From Galerina marginata (lineage: Eukaryota > Basidiomycota > Agaricomycetes > Agaricales > Galerinaceae), in the NCBI GenBank assembly GCA_023014335.1, contig JAECYW010000017.1, positions 806,001 to 870,000 of the forward strand: a stretch of 64,000 nucleotides of DNA, read 5' to 3'. Shown here piece by piece: positions 23,814 through 35,082 of this stretch. Numbering within the stretch: the stretch's first letter is position 1; every line of letters begins with the position of its first letter. The notes beneath the pieces were generated by a model. The model saw nothing but the letters and a program-made list of their open reading frames with translations. It was not told the origin of the DNA and made no database searches. The position numbers and the translations under genes were made by a program.

Positions 23814-26375
23814 TCAGTACAGGTAACGGAACCCACGTTTCCTATCCATCGCTTCTTCGACGGTGATACCTTCAAGTTTCGCAGCTTGTTCGATACGCTC
23901 CTGCTTAGCTTCCTTCAATGCTCCTTGTTCATCTTCATCTAGGCGTTTATTTTCTCGGATCAGCATCATACGGACCACTGGGTTGAGCAACGAGTCAGAT
24001 TAAGTATTTATGAAGGACCGACAGTCGTACCGTACGCCAAACATGTAGACGTGAGGAGACAACATATTCCAATGATCATGGACGGCCTGTATTGGGGACC
24101 CCAATCCGCCTTCCAGACGAAGGAACTAACCCTGATGATATTGTTATTACATTCCAACAACAAGGTCAATTACAGAACCACTCACAGATTTCCAAGATTC
24201 CCAAAACCATTAACAAGTCCGATGGCTGCAGCACGCTTGCTAGGAGGTCTGGGAATACTGTTGCTTACCCATACCAGAGTCATAGAATATGCGATCTCTG
24301 ATATCGCGAAGAGATACAACGCAAAATAACGGCCTCCAGTGGTCATGGTGGCCTGGGCGATTACGTACCCAAGGATCCCTGCCCACCACCATCCAGATAG
24401 ATGCCAAAATCGTTCTCCAGTTTTATCTATGGGAAACCATCAGTTATTTGCGAGAACAAGCTAGATGACAAGGGGTTATACCTGCATGACGGGCATTGAC
24501 GACGCAGAGAATCGCCGTTAGGATCCAAGGAGGCCTGCGGTCCGACTCGACATTATTCCTGGCAAGATTAGGAATTTCATCGAACTTACGTTGCGAGTAG
24601 CAGTGTTATTGTAGTAGAGAAGCCAAGAGTAGCGGTTAAGCTGAAAGCAATCATAGGTCAAAAGACCAAATAAATACGATGTGATAACATTACGTTGGGA
24701 AGAAGTTGATAAAACCTAGTCCTATGAGTTCGCTGAAGCCGATCATTCCAAACAGATATACTTTGGGGTCTTGAAGAGCGAGTTTCAACCCTTGCCATGG
24801 GCTATAAAGTAATTAATGCCATGGCTCAGACATTAAGCCAGTTGATACCCTTACGTGTCGGTATCGCTATCTTCATCTGCTTCACCTGCATCTTCTGCAA
24901 GGCGGGCGCGCGCTAGACGACGCTCTGCCAGCGTCAACCACCGCGTGTTGTGAGGCTAGGATACTGCGTGAAAAGGTGCGTAATAAGGTCGGGTGAAGTC
25001 CATACATGATCTGGGAGTAACCAACTGTTGGACAGAGGGTTTCTTCAATAATGACGAAGAGCATTCCAATGAATGCCTTACATAGACAGCAATCCGATAG
25101 AAATAGTCAGAGCTCCCTGTAAGACAAATATTGTTAGAAGGGAAAACAAATAAATTATTGGCCCAGTCCTGACTTCGATAAAAAACAACCTGGATGGAGG
25201 GCTCTGAGCAAGGTCAATCGAGATAGGTTCAAAAATAATCACCATCTCCAAGCTCTCACACCAAGCTTGCCTTCCATATTGCCGAGGATGCCTGCAGCCA
25301 TCAGCTGAATCAAAGTCTCGTTATCCCACATTCTTCATAACTAACTAACGAGTATCTCGACTCACGCTTCCGAATGCATTCGAGGCGAGCAACCCAGCGT
25401 ACAAGGCGGCGGCGCGAAGGGCTAATTCCTGGATACGCGTGTCAACATCTGTTCGAGAAACTCGAGAACGTCTGGTTGAACCTTTCGAGTATACCATCTG
25501 TGTTCGCACGATTCGGAGCCGATCTCTTCTATTCACGAACAAAGAGCGCACCTTGATAACAAATAAATCGAGCCTGGATAGAAAGCTGCCTAAAATGGCA
25601 TTTAGCGACACAAAATGGGGTTACACGGGTAGAGCTCACCTCTGGAAAACCTATAAATATTCGACATGCCAAAAGTCCTGCGAAATTCTTCGTCACCTGA
25701 TAGAGAATTTGAATAATACACCCAAAAACGAGAGAGAAACTCACTCCTGCCAACAGGCTCGTCAGGCCCCACAGGACAACGCATGTTCCAATGTAGTACG
25801 AGGGTCTGTAGAAGCGGAGTGTGTGAGTCCAGTTACTGAAATAACTCGCATTGACCGTACCTACCTTGTCATGTAGTTCAAAATCTGGGGAAGTTCGGTA
25901 CGTGAACTATCATTAGAACTATTCGCAGATATTATGATTACGACATACCATGTTCGACGGAATCTGAGCGGGGCAATACACAGCGAACAAGACAGCCAGA
26001 ATGACAGAGTATTGAATATCTGCCCAGCTTGTCAGACTTGGAGGAGATTATGGTCTTATCGACCTACCTGATATATGCAGGTCCTGTTGGAGTCCTTTGA
26101 GCCTTGCCGATGTTACTGCAGTCCGCTGAAGATCGATGAGCGCCTATCAAAGACGAAGAGGCGACACAACTCACATCGATGTAATTCATGATATATATCA
26201 CAATAATGGTAGGCAAGAGTCGACGATCCAGTTTACGCAAGAGATTTCTCTCAGCAGCAGCCCTCCGATCGACAGCGAGCAAGATGCCATCGTCAGCGAA
26301 TTCAGTGCTATCTGACGAAGATTCCTTGTCTTTGCGGTCCTCGACGAAGACATCGCTGGAATTCTTTTCCTGCAT
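23814..26375 (-). CDS. MFS transporter, anion:cation symporter / allantoate permease (Dal5-like) family
   Basis: Starts MQEKNSSDVFVEDRKDKESS, an acidic cytosolic tail, then the first helix LDRRLLPTIIVIYIMNYID. The following spans include YSVILAVLFAVYCPAQIPSN, YYIGTCVVLWGLTSLLAG, NFAGLLACRIFIGFPEAAFY, ELALRAAALYAGLLASNAFG, EGALTISIGLLSIWLLPDH and FGMIGFSELIGLGFINFFPT. About 12 spans are expected. The GRxxxG-like and FIGFPEAAFYPG motifs fit the ACS/Dal5 branch that imports carboxylates, vitamins or ureides. The C-terminus is Lys/Glu-rich (ENKRLDEDEQGALKEAKQER) and ends FRYLY. More than ten introns join cleanly. Its place next to a 2-hydroxyacid dehydrogenase hints at an organic-acid substrate. 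Confidence 0.88.
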
Positions 26376-26918
26376 GGTGGAAGAGAATTGAGAAGGCGTT
26401 GAAACAAGGAGGGTGGGGCTGTCCTTTTAACCATTCAACGGCGGAGGCCAGGCTGCGAAATCTATTGCCTAAAGCTAGGTCATTGAGTTTATTTTTGCTT
26501 CCTTGCCTTCGTGTAATGTGCACTTAGACATCAGTAAGGGGTCCAGTGGAAAATTCTGACTGCTGGTGTAAAAGGGTGAGATGACCAGTCGTCAGTGTGG
26601 GATGTGCACCTAAGTGAAATGTTATGCTCCCATGGTGGAACCTCGACAGTACGTTCAGACCGGCTAAAAGCCAAAAAGAAAATAGCCGGAATGTCATTTC
26701 TACGTCGCTAGAACAGTGAAGTTTTACGAGAACCAGGGCTTTGAGAGCCAGACTGAGGAAGGAGGTACCAAAATAGTTGCCTTGTAACCGATATGGCCAA
26801 CTGACAAGATGGAGAACCAAGAACACTACTCGGCCGCCTCATTGTCTACCCTGGAAGTGCTATAAAAATAGGGGGTTAGCTCTATCAACTTCAGAAGCGA
26901 TAGAACAGGAAAGCATTT
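26376..26918. other. Region between GT49 gene and MFS gene
   Basis: MFS promoter and 3' UTR of the glycosyltransferase. No gene recognised. Confidence 0.35.
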
Positions 26919-28670
26919 CTAGCTTGCCTTTGGCAACGTCCGGGTCACAGATTTCAGCTTCCTGCATTCCGTGAGCGCGTTTTCAGCCACATCACAGTCT
27001 AAAGTGCCCTGGTCCGAGTAGTTCTTTAAATACCTGCAAGGCTGGTCAGAACCTTACTGACAGTGGTCCAATGCGACCTCACCGAAGACACGTCTCTTCT
27101 TTGAAATCTGAATATAATTTTCGATTGAATTTGCGCTGAAGAAAGGTTCATCAAATTGGGTACGTCGAGTGAAAATAATCAAATAGATACCTCAGTTTCA
27201 CGCACCGTTTCTTCGTACAGATGATTTTGGTGGATGATAAAGTGGTCAGCTAGCACGTAATAGGATATTCCTGCAAGGTACATCTCGAAAAGGCAAGCTG
27301 CTTTGTTGCCTCCATACCCCACGAATCTTTCATCACACCTGACATAAATTGGGATGAGAAGGGAAAGGCAGTCAACAGGGACAACCAACCAAGGGGGACC
27401 ATCCTTCTTAAAAATGACGTATGGTTCATAAGCCGCTTGATAGCGCGTTACTTTATAGACCTCTCCTGAAGGCGCAGCGTAAAAATGCTTATAATCGGAG
27501 CTGTTGTGCCCAGGACCCCATGACGCATGAAACATCCCGATCCGCTGTTTTTTGACAAGAGAAAGAAGTTCCTGTGCAGGTAGCATATTAACAGATATGA
27601 CCAGACATGAGACCCTTTCGGAATACGCACCGATTTCTTTGTCGGAAACGCGGCATAGTTCGTGCCCTTGTGAAAATCTACATACTCAAAGGCAGGTACA
27701 ACCAGGGCCGCTCGACCAGCGCGTAGTTTATCAGAAATGGTCGAGCTTCGTTTAATCACAGAGCGGAAGTCCGTGCAAGGATAGAAGTCGATGTCCAGCA
27801 TCATCACAAAGTCGGTCCGCGCAAACAAGCGCGCGACGTTCCGCCACGTGTTAAATTGTCGGTCGAACGAATCGACGACGAGGTGAACGTCGACCCAAGT
27901 CATCATAGTTTCAGAGGAGGTGTACATTTCGTGCAGAGATTGCAGCACTTCCTCGACATGTTCAGCGATATCCTTGAGGTGCACCGTCACAGATATCGGG
28001 CCTGAGCTAGATAAGAAACTGACTGGAGGTAAGCAGTGAAGCGGTGAGGCAAACCTCGATACTTTTCGACCAGGCGGGAGAACACCTCGAAGCGGTTGCT
28101 CGTGATAAGCGTAGTGATGGTGATTTCGTCTGCGTCGAAAGTCCCAGATGCACGATAGAAGTAAGGCCTGACATTAGACGGACGCATAGAGTTTGAAAAG
28201 GCCTTGGAGAGGAGCGCTCGTTCGTCGATTGGTATGGGATCACGGTGTCCGAGGCCATTTTGTAGAGTGAAAGGGCTTGAAACCCAGGAAAACGTCCCTC
28301 GTGCGTGATCTCTCCAGATGGGCCTCGTCAATCCAGAATTACGATTGTCTGAACTGTATTTTCCAGTATTTGTGTATCGGGCATCAGCTCGAGTGCCTAC
28401 AGAAGTCGGGCGAGTAAGGAGGAAGTTGAACGAGCTCGAGACCAGTGAAGAGAGGGGCGAGAAGACGAGGAAGTCGGTCGTGTAGAGCACAGAGAGGGAG
28501 ACGAAGATGAATACGCAGAATTGGGGAATTCTCATCGAAAGACGTATCAAACCAACCATATTAGCCTGCAGTGCACCTAACGAAGCAGCGAAGATGGAAG
28601 TAAAGGGCAAGTTATGATTATAAAATGTTGAGTTTGAATGCAAACGGAAACGGTGAGTCGGTGACACCAT
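26919..28670 (-). CDS. GT49-family glycosyltransferase (LARGE-like), type II membrane protein
   Basis: A short cytosolic segment precedes one membrane anchor (IPQFCVFIFVSLSVLYTTDF), then a luminal domain. Key blocks: DEITITTLITSNRFEVFSRL, VEKYRGPISVTVHLKD across intron 28002-28054, and RTDFVMMLDIDFYPCTDFRS with the DxD metal/nucleotide-sugar motif. These are followed by GTNYAAFPTKKS, RIGMFHASWGPGHNSSDYKH and DERFVGYGGNKAACLFEMYL. This matches GT49 enzymes related to LARGE and B4GAT1, which build glucuronic-acid- or GlcNAc-containing chains in the Golgi. All introns join in frame; the product ends TRTLPKAS. An internal Met 38 codons downstream (28557) could be the true start. Its ATG is 64 bp after the stop of the sugar-kinase gene. 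Confidence 0.85.
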
Positions 28671-28734
28671 TGTAGGACAAACACAAACAACTGCATGTAT
28701 TCACTTTAAAGTGACTATATAACAGGAGGAGTAT

Positions 28735-29851
28735 TTATGTATCTACGTCGTTCAAGATCCAGGACTTAGAATTGAATGCTGCAGCAAGGCCAGTCGCACC
28801 GACCGCAGCAGCATCATCTATAAAAACGACATGCCGGAAAACATGTCCTCGCTGAGCAAGATCGTCCAATATCAACTTCCTATACGCCTCAATGCCCACC
28901 AGAGAACCCCCAAATGAGACCACAGCTATCTGCTGCTTTGACCGCGCGCGACGAGGTCGATTCGATGCCATCTCCCAGGAGCATCGCGATCTCTTCTACG
29001 AGATGGCCCGCAGGACATCTTCAAGATATTGAGAGCGAGAGGGATCGTTATGCTTGAACGCAGCGTCGAAGACGAGAGGCGGAAGCTTGGAGATGCGCTT
29101 TTCACGATTATGATGATGAACTGCTTTCCAACTCGCCGACAGGCTGCTGAAGAGTCTGGCCCAGGATCAGGCAGGTAAACCCCGGTAAGGAATCTCCATC
29201 ACCGTCGTCACCCCAAATCGCTCTAGAACTGCTGTCAATGAGTACGCTTGGCGGAAGCGGTGCACCCGTGATCGAGGCCTTGTCTTGCGTCAGGAGGACT
29301 TGCCGCAGAGCCTCTCTGCCCACGTCGAACCCTCCTCCTTCGTCGCCAAGTATCCAGCCCCAGCCGCCAACGCGACCCAGCTCTTCAATCCTCCCCTCGA
29401 CCTCTCTAAAGCTAACAGCGATGGACCCCGTACCTGCGATGACGGCTACTGCGTGCGTCACGTCGGAATGCATTCGGACCGGCGCGGCGAGAAGGTGTGT
29501 ATCGTTCGCGATGACCAGCTTCGGACCCAACGGCAGACCAAGGAGGTCAGACAGGGGCTCAGCAATCTTTGCAATGGCTGCTGGAGAATCTGCTCCTGAT
29601 ATTCCGAACCATCCCGCGGCGAAGGGGGTTTCCCCTGAGAGTGGAAAAAGGTCGGTGGAGGATGAGGATGGGAGTGCGGTCTTGAGAGCGGTGGCAACGG
29701 CCTCTTTGACGGCCAGGATGAAGGATTGTGGGGTGAGGTAGGTGATGTTCGAAGGACCGCCAGAGCCACGTCCGACGATGGTGCCAGCTGCATCAGCTAT
29801 GACAGCAGACGTCTTCGTCCCACCGCAATCGACACAAAGATAGAGCGACAT
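28735..29851 (-). CDS. N-acetylglucosamine kinase-like protein (BadF/BcrA ATPase family)
   Basis: Starts MSLYLCVDCGGTKTSAVIAD with the phosphate-1 loop (DxGGTKT). It continues with AGWFGISGADSPAAIAKIAE, VAVIAGTGSIAVSF (phosphate-2 AGTGS) and GRVGGWGWILGDEGGGFDVG, the hallmark of eukaryotic GlcNAc kinase. The C-terminal half (REKRISKLPPLVFDAAF, AGHLVEEIAMLLGDGIES, GSLVGIEAYRKLILDDLAQR, AAAVGATGLAAAF) is intact in sequence but spread over frames. At least four +1 corrections are needed between 28920 and 29190. The first 230 codons are uninterrupted. The enzyme would phosphorylate free GlcNAc for salvage into UDP-GlcNAc. Confidence 0.8.
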
Positions 29852-30806
29852 TGCTGTCAGGTCGTGGCCTCAAGTCGTTGGAGGAGGGCCAAGAAATCGA
29901 AGAGGTTCTTTATGTCTGTAAATCCAAGCCGAACGAGTTGGGAGCAGTATTTATGATGAACAAGCACACGACTTGAGGGCAGATGAGCGGGTCAAGCATG
30001 ACCTCGGATTCGAAAGCGCATTTATATCAGTTCCACATGGGTCCTTTGCTAGATTAGGCGAATGAAGAGGTTCTGCAGCACAGTCGCTCCAGATACAATC
30101 CAGACCCTATTTCATGGATCAATCTTTCATCCTCGAAGGTAAGCAAGAACATGGAGATATAATTGAGGAAAGAATTTGGCGACGACAACTGACTCGGAAG
30201 AAAGGGTCGAAGCTCAAGTGTCTCCAGCCTGCCCTAACCTTCCCACGGGCAGTTTATATAAAGCGGCTTCCCTCTCAGAATTTTTTCCTTCAGTGCGGCG
30301 ACACGACCATAATCTTCCCCATGTTGCTCATGGCTGCCCATTCTACCTCGGTGGATTGTCTACGCGGCCGTTCGAGTGTCAGGTCGTGCCCTGAAAAACC
30401 GGACGTCTTAGCACCCATCGTCAGTTCTCGACTCTTTAGTTCGAGAGCTGGCGGGTCGGTGGTTCGTACATTCTTTCGATGCAATAAATCAAACAGTTGT
30501 TTTTCTTACGTGTGCTCGAGGACTTATTCAATTGTTCACGCGAACTACTTCGTCCCCTTTCCTCGCCTCTCGCCACTTTACATCCAAGACCAGCACAATT
30601 ATTTATAAATGATCCCGCACATGTAACATACTGCTCTAGAGCGTGCAGAACATTTGGCCTCTAATCGTGAAGCGTCATTGACTGAGTTGAATAACGATTC
30701 AAGAATTTTTCTAACAGAATCCATATTGCATCGAAAAAGCAAAACTAGATTAATCTCAATCAAGCAAAGTAGATATCATCCTAGCACAGTAACAACAAAC
30801 AGCCTT
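29852..30806. other. Intergenic region, 0.95 kb
   Basis: Promoter of the kinase and 3' side of ERV14 copy 1. A plus-strand frame (30114-30608) and a minus-strand frame (30290-30484, MHRKNVRTTDPPALELK...) overlap. Neither shows splice support or a family, so neither is called. Confidence 0.3.
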
Positions 30807-31754
30807 CTACTCGCTCTCTGCAATTAGGGCGACAATCATTCTTGAACAAGAGAATCAGCCACGGGATGGCAAATGTGACCCATAAGAATCGAACGCACCT
30901 ATACAGATAGTAGAAGAACGAAAGAAGGTAGAATCCGAGCTTGATAAATGTCTCTTGCTTGTGTCCAGATAACGACCTAAAAATCTCAGTTGCGTCGTAC
31001 ATGTGGGCCTTGTTCCGAATTCTATGAACGAGTCGTGACAGGTCAGCTATTCCATACATATGACGAGAAGAAAAGAGTGTACGCACTTGTTTGCATTGAA
31101 CAATACGAGAGGAAGATTGAGCACGAAAGCGACCCATTGACCGGACAGCAGGAAAAGCAGAGTGAGGAACGCATGCGCGATATTTTCGGGGAGAACAAAC
31201 TGGATGGGAAGTCGTTAGGTCAGAACAGAGTATGGACGCGTCTCGGATAGGATAGACTGACTTGGTTTAGTTTGTTGCACAGGTCTATAGGGTTAATGTA
31301 GTCACATTCCAGGTCGGAGAACATTATAATCTATCCATGCAAGTGATTAGTCGAGTGTCCAAGGCTTTGCCATGGGTTGCGGTGAAAGAGGGTGATCTTG
31401 GAACCCGAGGCCAAGCTTGCACCATGCATCCAACGAACCGAGCACGGCAGCAAAAGATTGAAAATAAGACTCACGAAAAACACCATGCAAAACAAAAGAC
31501 CAGCAGCCATGAGGACCGCGAACAAGAATAACCAGCCTACGAGTCAGACAACGCGCCACGACATTGGCAAAGCAGAGATTTGCGAGTGGATTAGAGGGTC
31601 CGACGCGAAGGAAATTCGGAGACGGCATCCAGGGAATTTCAACGTTGGAGGTAGTGCGCGAATGGGCCAGAAGAAGAATAAAACAAGCAATGAATGAGTA
31701 CAGCTGTCTCTCAGGCGCAGAGGAGAAATAAGCAAACGCACCTGCTCCACCCAT
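30807..31754 (-). CDS. ERV14: ERV14/cornichon cargo receptor, tandem copy 1
   Basis: Exon 1 encodes only MGGAG, then a long intron (about 200 bp). The rest reads WLFLFAVLMAAGLLFCMVFF, IIMFSDLECDYINPIDLCNK, then a third span (HAFLTLLFLLSGQWVAFVLN). The last part is KAHMYDATEIFRSLSGHKQE and KLGFYLLSFFYYLYRMIVAL, ending IAESE. These are the cornichon signatures, including the IFRxL motif that in yeast Erv14 contacts Sec24. The protein selects membrane cargo into COPII vesicles at the ER. All junctions are in frame. It is followed upstream by a second copy with the same intron plan. Confidence 0.93.
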
Positions 31755-32236
31755 GATTTAGGTCGTGAAATAGTAGTTTTGAGATATTGTTCGTAAATGG
31801 ACGTGGAAGCCGTCGAGACGGGAAAGCGGACAGAAGGACCTTGTCTGGTTTAGAGAAAGAGGTAAGGAAATTGGGCGGGACTCTTCTGCCAGCCGCTGCA
31901 GTGCGAGTGACGTTGGTGGGCGTCACGTGCATCCGTCAGGCTTGGGTGACGCGGAGACTCGATGAATCTTCTCCTTTACGTACTACTAAACCCTTGAATC
32001 CTTACCAAAACATTGACAGTGAGCCCTCATGTCAGAGGTGCAAGAGACCTCAAGCTCCGTTCAAATCACTCAGAACGATATCCAAGAGCATCGATTAACC
32101 CATTCGCCTCCAATAGTGTGTTATTTAACAGGATTCAGAGCCAGGTATCTGATACTCAGGTCTGCCTCCATATCTTCCAGGGTATAGACCCTGCTTCATT
32201 ATAATATCGTAATCATACTATGTCTGCCGAATGGTA
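31755..32236. other. Spacer between the two ERV14 copies
   Basis: Promoter of copy 1 and 3' UTR of copy 2. No other feature seen. Confidence 0.4.
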
Positions 32237-32967
32237 TCAGTCGCCTTCGGCAATGAAGTTAACGATCATCCTGGTAAAAGGATTCAGTCAGTAAATCTGG
32301 GTCAGCTTCGGATGAGAGTCTGATATACATACTTGTATAGATAGAAGAAGAAAGATAGAAGATAGAACGCTGTCTTGAAGTATGCCTCTTTTTGGTGTTG
32401 GGGCAGGGAGCGAAAGATCTCGGTGGCATCATACATGTGAGTTTTATTGACGACCCTAGAAATACGTCGCGTTAGAAGACGAAGGTCCTCGTGGGCATTG
32501 AGACGCACTTGTTTATGTTCCAGGCAAGTAGAGGAATATTCCATAAGAGAGCGGTCCATTGACCGGTGAGGAGGAAGAGCAAAGCAAGGAAAGCGTGTGC
32601 AGCATATTCAGGGATGACAAACTGCAGGTTCGGTATGTTAGGTGGTGATGTGTGTCTCAGAGGAACAAAGGGCGCACTTGGTTGAGTTTGTTACAGAAAT
32701 CGATGGGGTTTATATAGTCGCTTTCGAGGTCAGAGTACATGATGATCTGGAAAGCATAGGTATGAGCACCAGGACCACGCAGATAAGACAGGCGCTTCCA
32801 AGCACAACTCACGAAAAAGACCATCCCGAACAGCAGTGCGGCCGAGTAGAGCACTGCAAAAAGAAACAGCCAGCCTATTCGAAAGTGAGATGAGTACACG
32901 TCGCCCCGTGGGGTCCGACAATGCAATGTCTGGAGCCACAGTATGTGAACGTGGGCTCACCAGACAT
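32237..32967 (-). CDS. ERV14: ERV14/cornichon cargo receptor, tandem copy 2
   Basis: Starts MSG, then GWLFLFAVLYSAALLFGMVF across the first intron. It continues with IIMYSDLESDYINPIDFCNK, EYAAHAFLALLFLLTGQWTA, KTHMYDATEIFRSLPQHQKE and KTAFYLLSFFFYLYRMIVNF, ending IAEGD (TGA 32237-32239). The same introns as copy 1 fall at the same codons, but the third span and the loop after IFRSL differ clearly. The duplication is therefore old enough for divergence. Both copies keep the acidic YINPID motif and the Sec24-type IFRSL motif, so both look functional. Confidence 0.93.
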
Positions 32968-33573
32968 GGTTGCAGAAGGCTTGGGAGGAGAAACAACTAA
33001 AAGGGTGGCACAGCGAGGAAACGGGACTGGTCAGAAATCTAAGTTGGCGCTGACGTTAGTTGGATGGAGGTGCACGGCGGACGTGGTCAACGTTGAAGTG
33101 AACGCGTGAACTACTCGTTCGGCTAAAAAAAGGTACGCAGTGATCACGCCTGTCACGGCGCGATAGTCCAAACACCAGGAGACCAGCTTCTCGGACACTT
33201 TGTGCCAATACTATGCTTATACAACTAGAATGGATGTTTTGTACTAGCAGACATAATGTAAGAAACCAGAACAGATTCACACCGAAGAGATAGCACATTC
33301 AACGTGTTACTCGGGCTAAAAAAAGCGTGACCAGACTCGGAGGGATTGTGTAAGTCTCCTCGCAAAAAGTATAACATTCACCGAACACGGCAGACATACA
33401 TGAGGGCTACGGTAACGAGATAACCTTGCCAGAGTTCGTAGAGCTTATAAGGCAAACAATGGGGCAGTTGATAATAGAGGAAAATAATTAGCAGTATACC
33501 ACGAAAGAAAACAAAGCTTGGTCAATGGAGAGTGCAGAGATGAAGGAGCAGGTGGGTGGACAGAACGACGGGT
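32968..33573. other. Intergenic region, 0.6 kb
   Basis: Upstream of ERV14 copy 2 and downstream of the RRM gene. The string GGCTAAAAAAAG occurs twice (about 33121 and 33314), probably by chance. No gene seen. Confidence 0.35.
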
Positions 33574-34542
33574 TTAATCGAGATCCATACGAGCGCCTTC
33601 ACCGCCGCGTCTTCCACCACGCCTTCCACCACGCCCGCGACCTCCTCCTCGTCTGTTCCTACCTCGCGTCGAAGTTGATGGAGTATAATCGGCAGGGTCT
33701 GCACCTGGAGGCGCCAATAGGACTTGTGCTCGAGGGTCCAGTTTGAGCAAGGAGTCCGAGCGCATTTTCCTGAGAGATAGAAAGTCGTCGGTAAATTGCC
33801 TGATCGATGCCGTGGCACAAAGTCAAGACTTACGAGCCAGTTTCTTCGCCTGCATCCATGAGGACGTCCACACTTCCTTCCTCTCTCACCTAAACCTAGA
33901 CCGTCAACCCCACCCAACCGACCACCCTAGCGACGTCCCAGTGGCAGATGTCCCAACAATTTTTACCGATAAAATCTTCCCGTCGGCAGGTTGGTTATGG
34001 AATTTTTGGACGGCTGAAGTCGCAGATGCCGCCGTCTTGAAGGTAATGCCGAATCTTCGGGTCGTTCCTGTTATTCGACATCGATTTTTGTTCCGTGATT
34101 TGGCCACAGCGCTTGAAGATCGCGGCCACGTCCTCCGCCGTCGTACCCCCTACCAAGTCCAGACACCTCGACGACATTACCCGCCGAGCCTTGCGCCTTT
34201 GATGGACAGCGACGAGTCGATGCGTGGAGCGGTCGCGTCGCGGATGGCCTTTTGTGCTATGGGGTTCAGTCCCGCTTTGGGAGCGGCCGGAGTGATGTTT
34301 AGACGCGCAGAGAGCGAGTTGTGCGATTCGTAGAGATCATGCGACCACTGTGACTCGACGTCGCCTTTTGGTGTCCTGTTCGCGCGGTTCTGAAGGACTG
34401 GGGTTCACACCTGTGTCCGAGTTGAAGGGCAGAAGAAGGCACGCACGTATGGAGCCGCTGCTCCTCGACTCGAATGGGATTTGGATCGCGTTGGGCCCAG
34501 AGTGTTGGTCGGGATGTTCATGCGTTCGAGTAAGGAGGCCAT
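33574..34542 (-). CDS. RNA-binding protein with RRM and C-terminal RGG tail
   Basis: Starts MASLLERMNIPTNTLGPTRS. After a GTGCGT intron it continues NRANRTPKGDVESQWSHDLY and SLSARLNITPAAPKAGLNPI. The RRM follows, with NVVEVSGL as RNP2-like strand, TTAEDVAAIFKRCGQITE as helix 1, RITFKTAASATSAVQKF as RNP1-like strand plus helix 2, and GKILSVKIVG. After a final intron the tail reads SKMRSDSLLKLDPRAQVLLA, then an Arg/Gly-rich end (RGGGRGRGGRRGGRRGG) and MDLD. About four single-base corrections are needed (near 34154-34185, 34070 and the G-rich stretch around 33915). It resembles ALY/REF-type RNA-export or splicing proteins by layout; that role is inference. Confidence 0.72.
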
Positions 34543-35082
34543 CGTTAAAGTCAGATAAGTGTACGAGGAATTTGGGCGAATTAGATGAAATCGAAAGACA
34601 GGTACACGCCACGGCTGGCCAGGAAAAAGATAATCAAGGGTGAGCGCAGTTGTTAAGACACTGAAAGACAGCTCAAGAAGGTGGCAGTGCTCATGAAAAC
34701 TGTTTGGCTCCATCCGCTTATCCAAATACACTGCCTTCTCTTTCTGGCCTCTTAACGCCTCCATCCACGTCTGCCAAATTATTGTCAGGTTTCAATCAAC
34801 TCCTTCTCCAAGAGGATTATAATTGAACTCTTTGACTCATCTTATCTCTCGCGTACAAACTAGTCAACTTCTTTGCAATACCTGTGACGGTTGACCATAC
34901 TTGTCTCCGATACGGCGATACCCTCATCTCTTGGCCTACAATACTTATCCCCTAGACCTTTCTACCAGTGTCTCTTAGGGTCGTCACCGCACCATTTTTT
35001 CATTATACTGCTTGACGGGCCAGCTTCTGGTGTCTCACTGCCTTCAAGTGAAGTCGAGCTATAGTTCTGTTCTGCCAGTGAG
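34543..35082. other. Divergent promoter region
   Basis: Upstream of both the RRM gene (minus) and the unrecognised plus-strand gene. Pyrimidine-rich towards the right end. No other feature. Confidence 0.35.

Noticed and set aside
9502..26375. Secondary-metabolite gene cluster (reductases, dehydrogenase, transporter)
   Set aside because: No core synthase (PKS, NRPS, terpene synthase) is present, and unrelated genes lie between the AKR array and the transporter.
30114..30608. 164-codon plus-strand frame between the sugar kinase and ERV14
   Set aside because: No motif, no splice support, composition like promoter DNA translated by chance, and it overlaps an equally plausible opposite-strand frame.
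33121..33325. Repeated GGCTAAAAAAAG string
   Set aside because: Only two short copies with dissimilar flanks; probably chance in AT-rich DNA.
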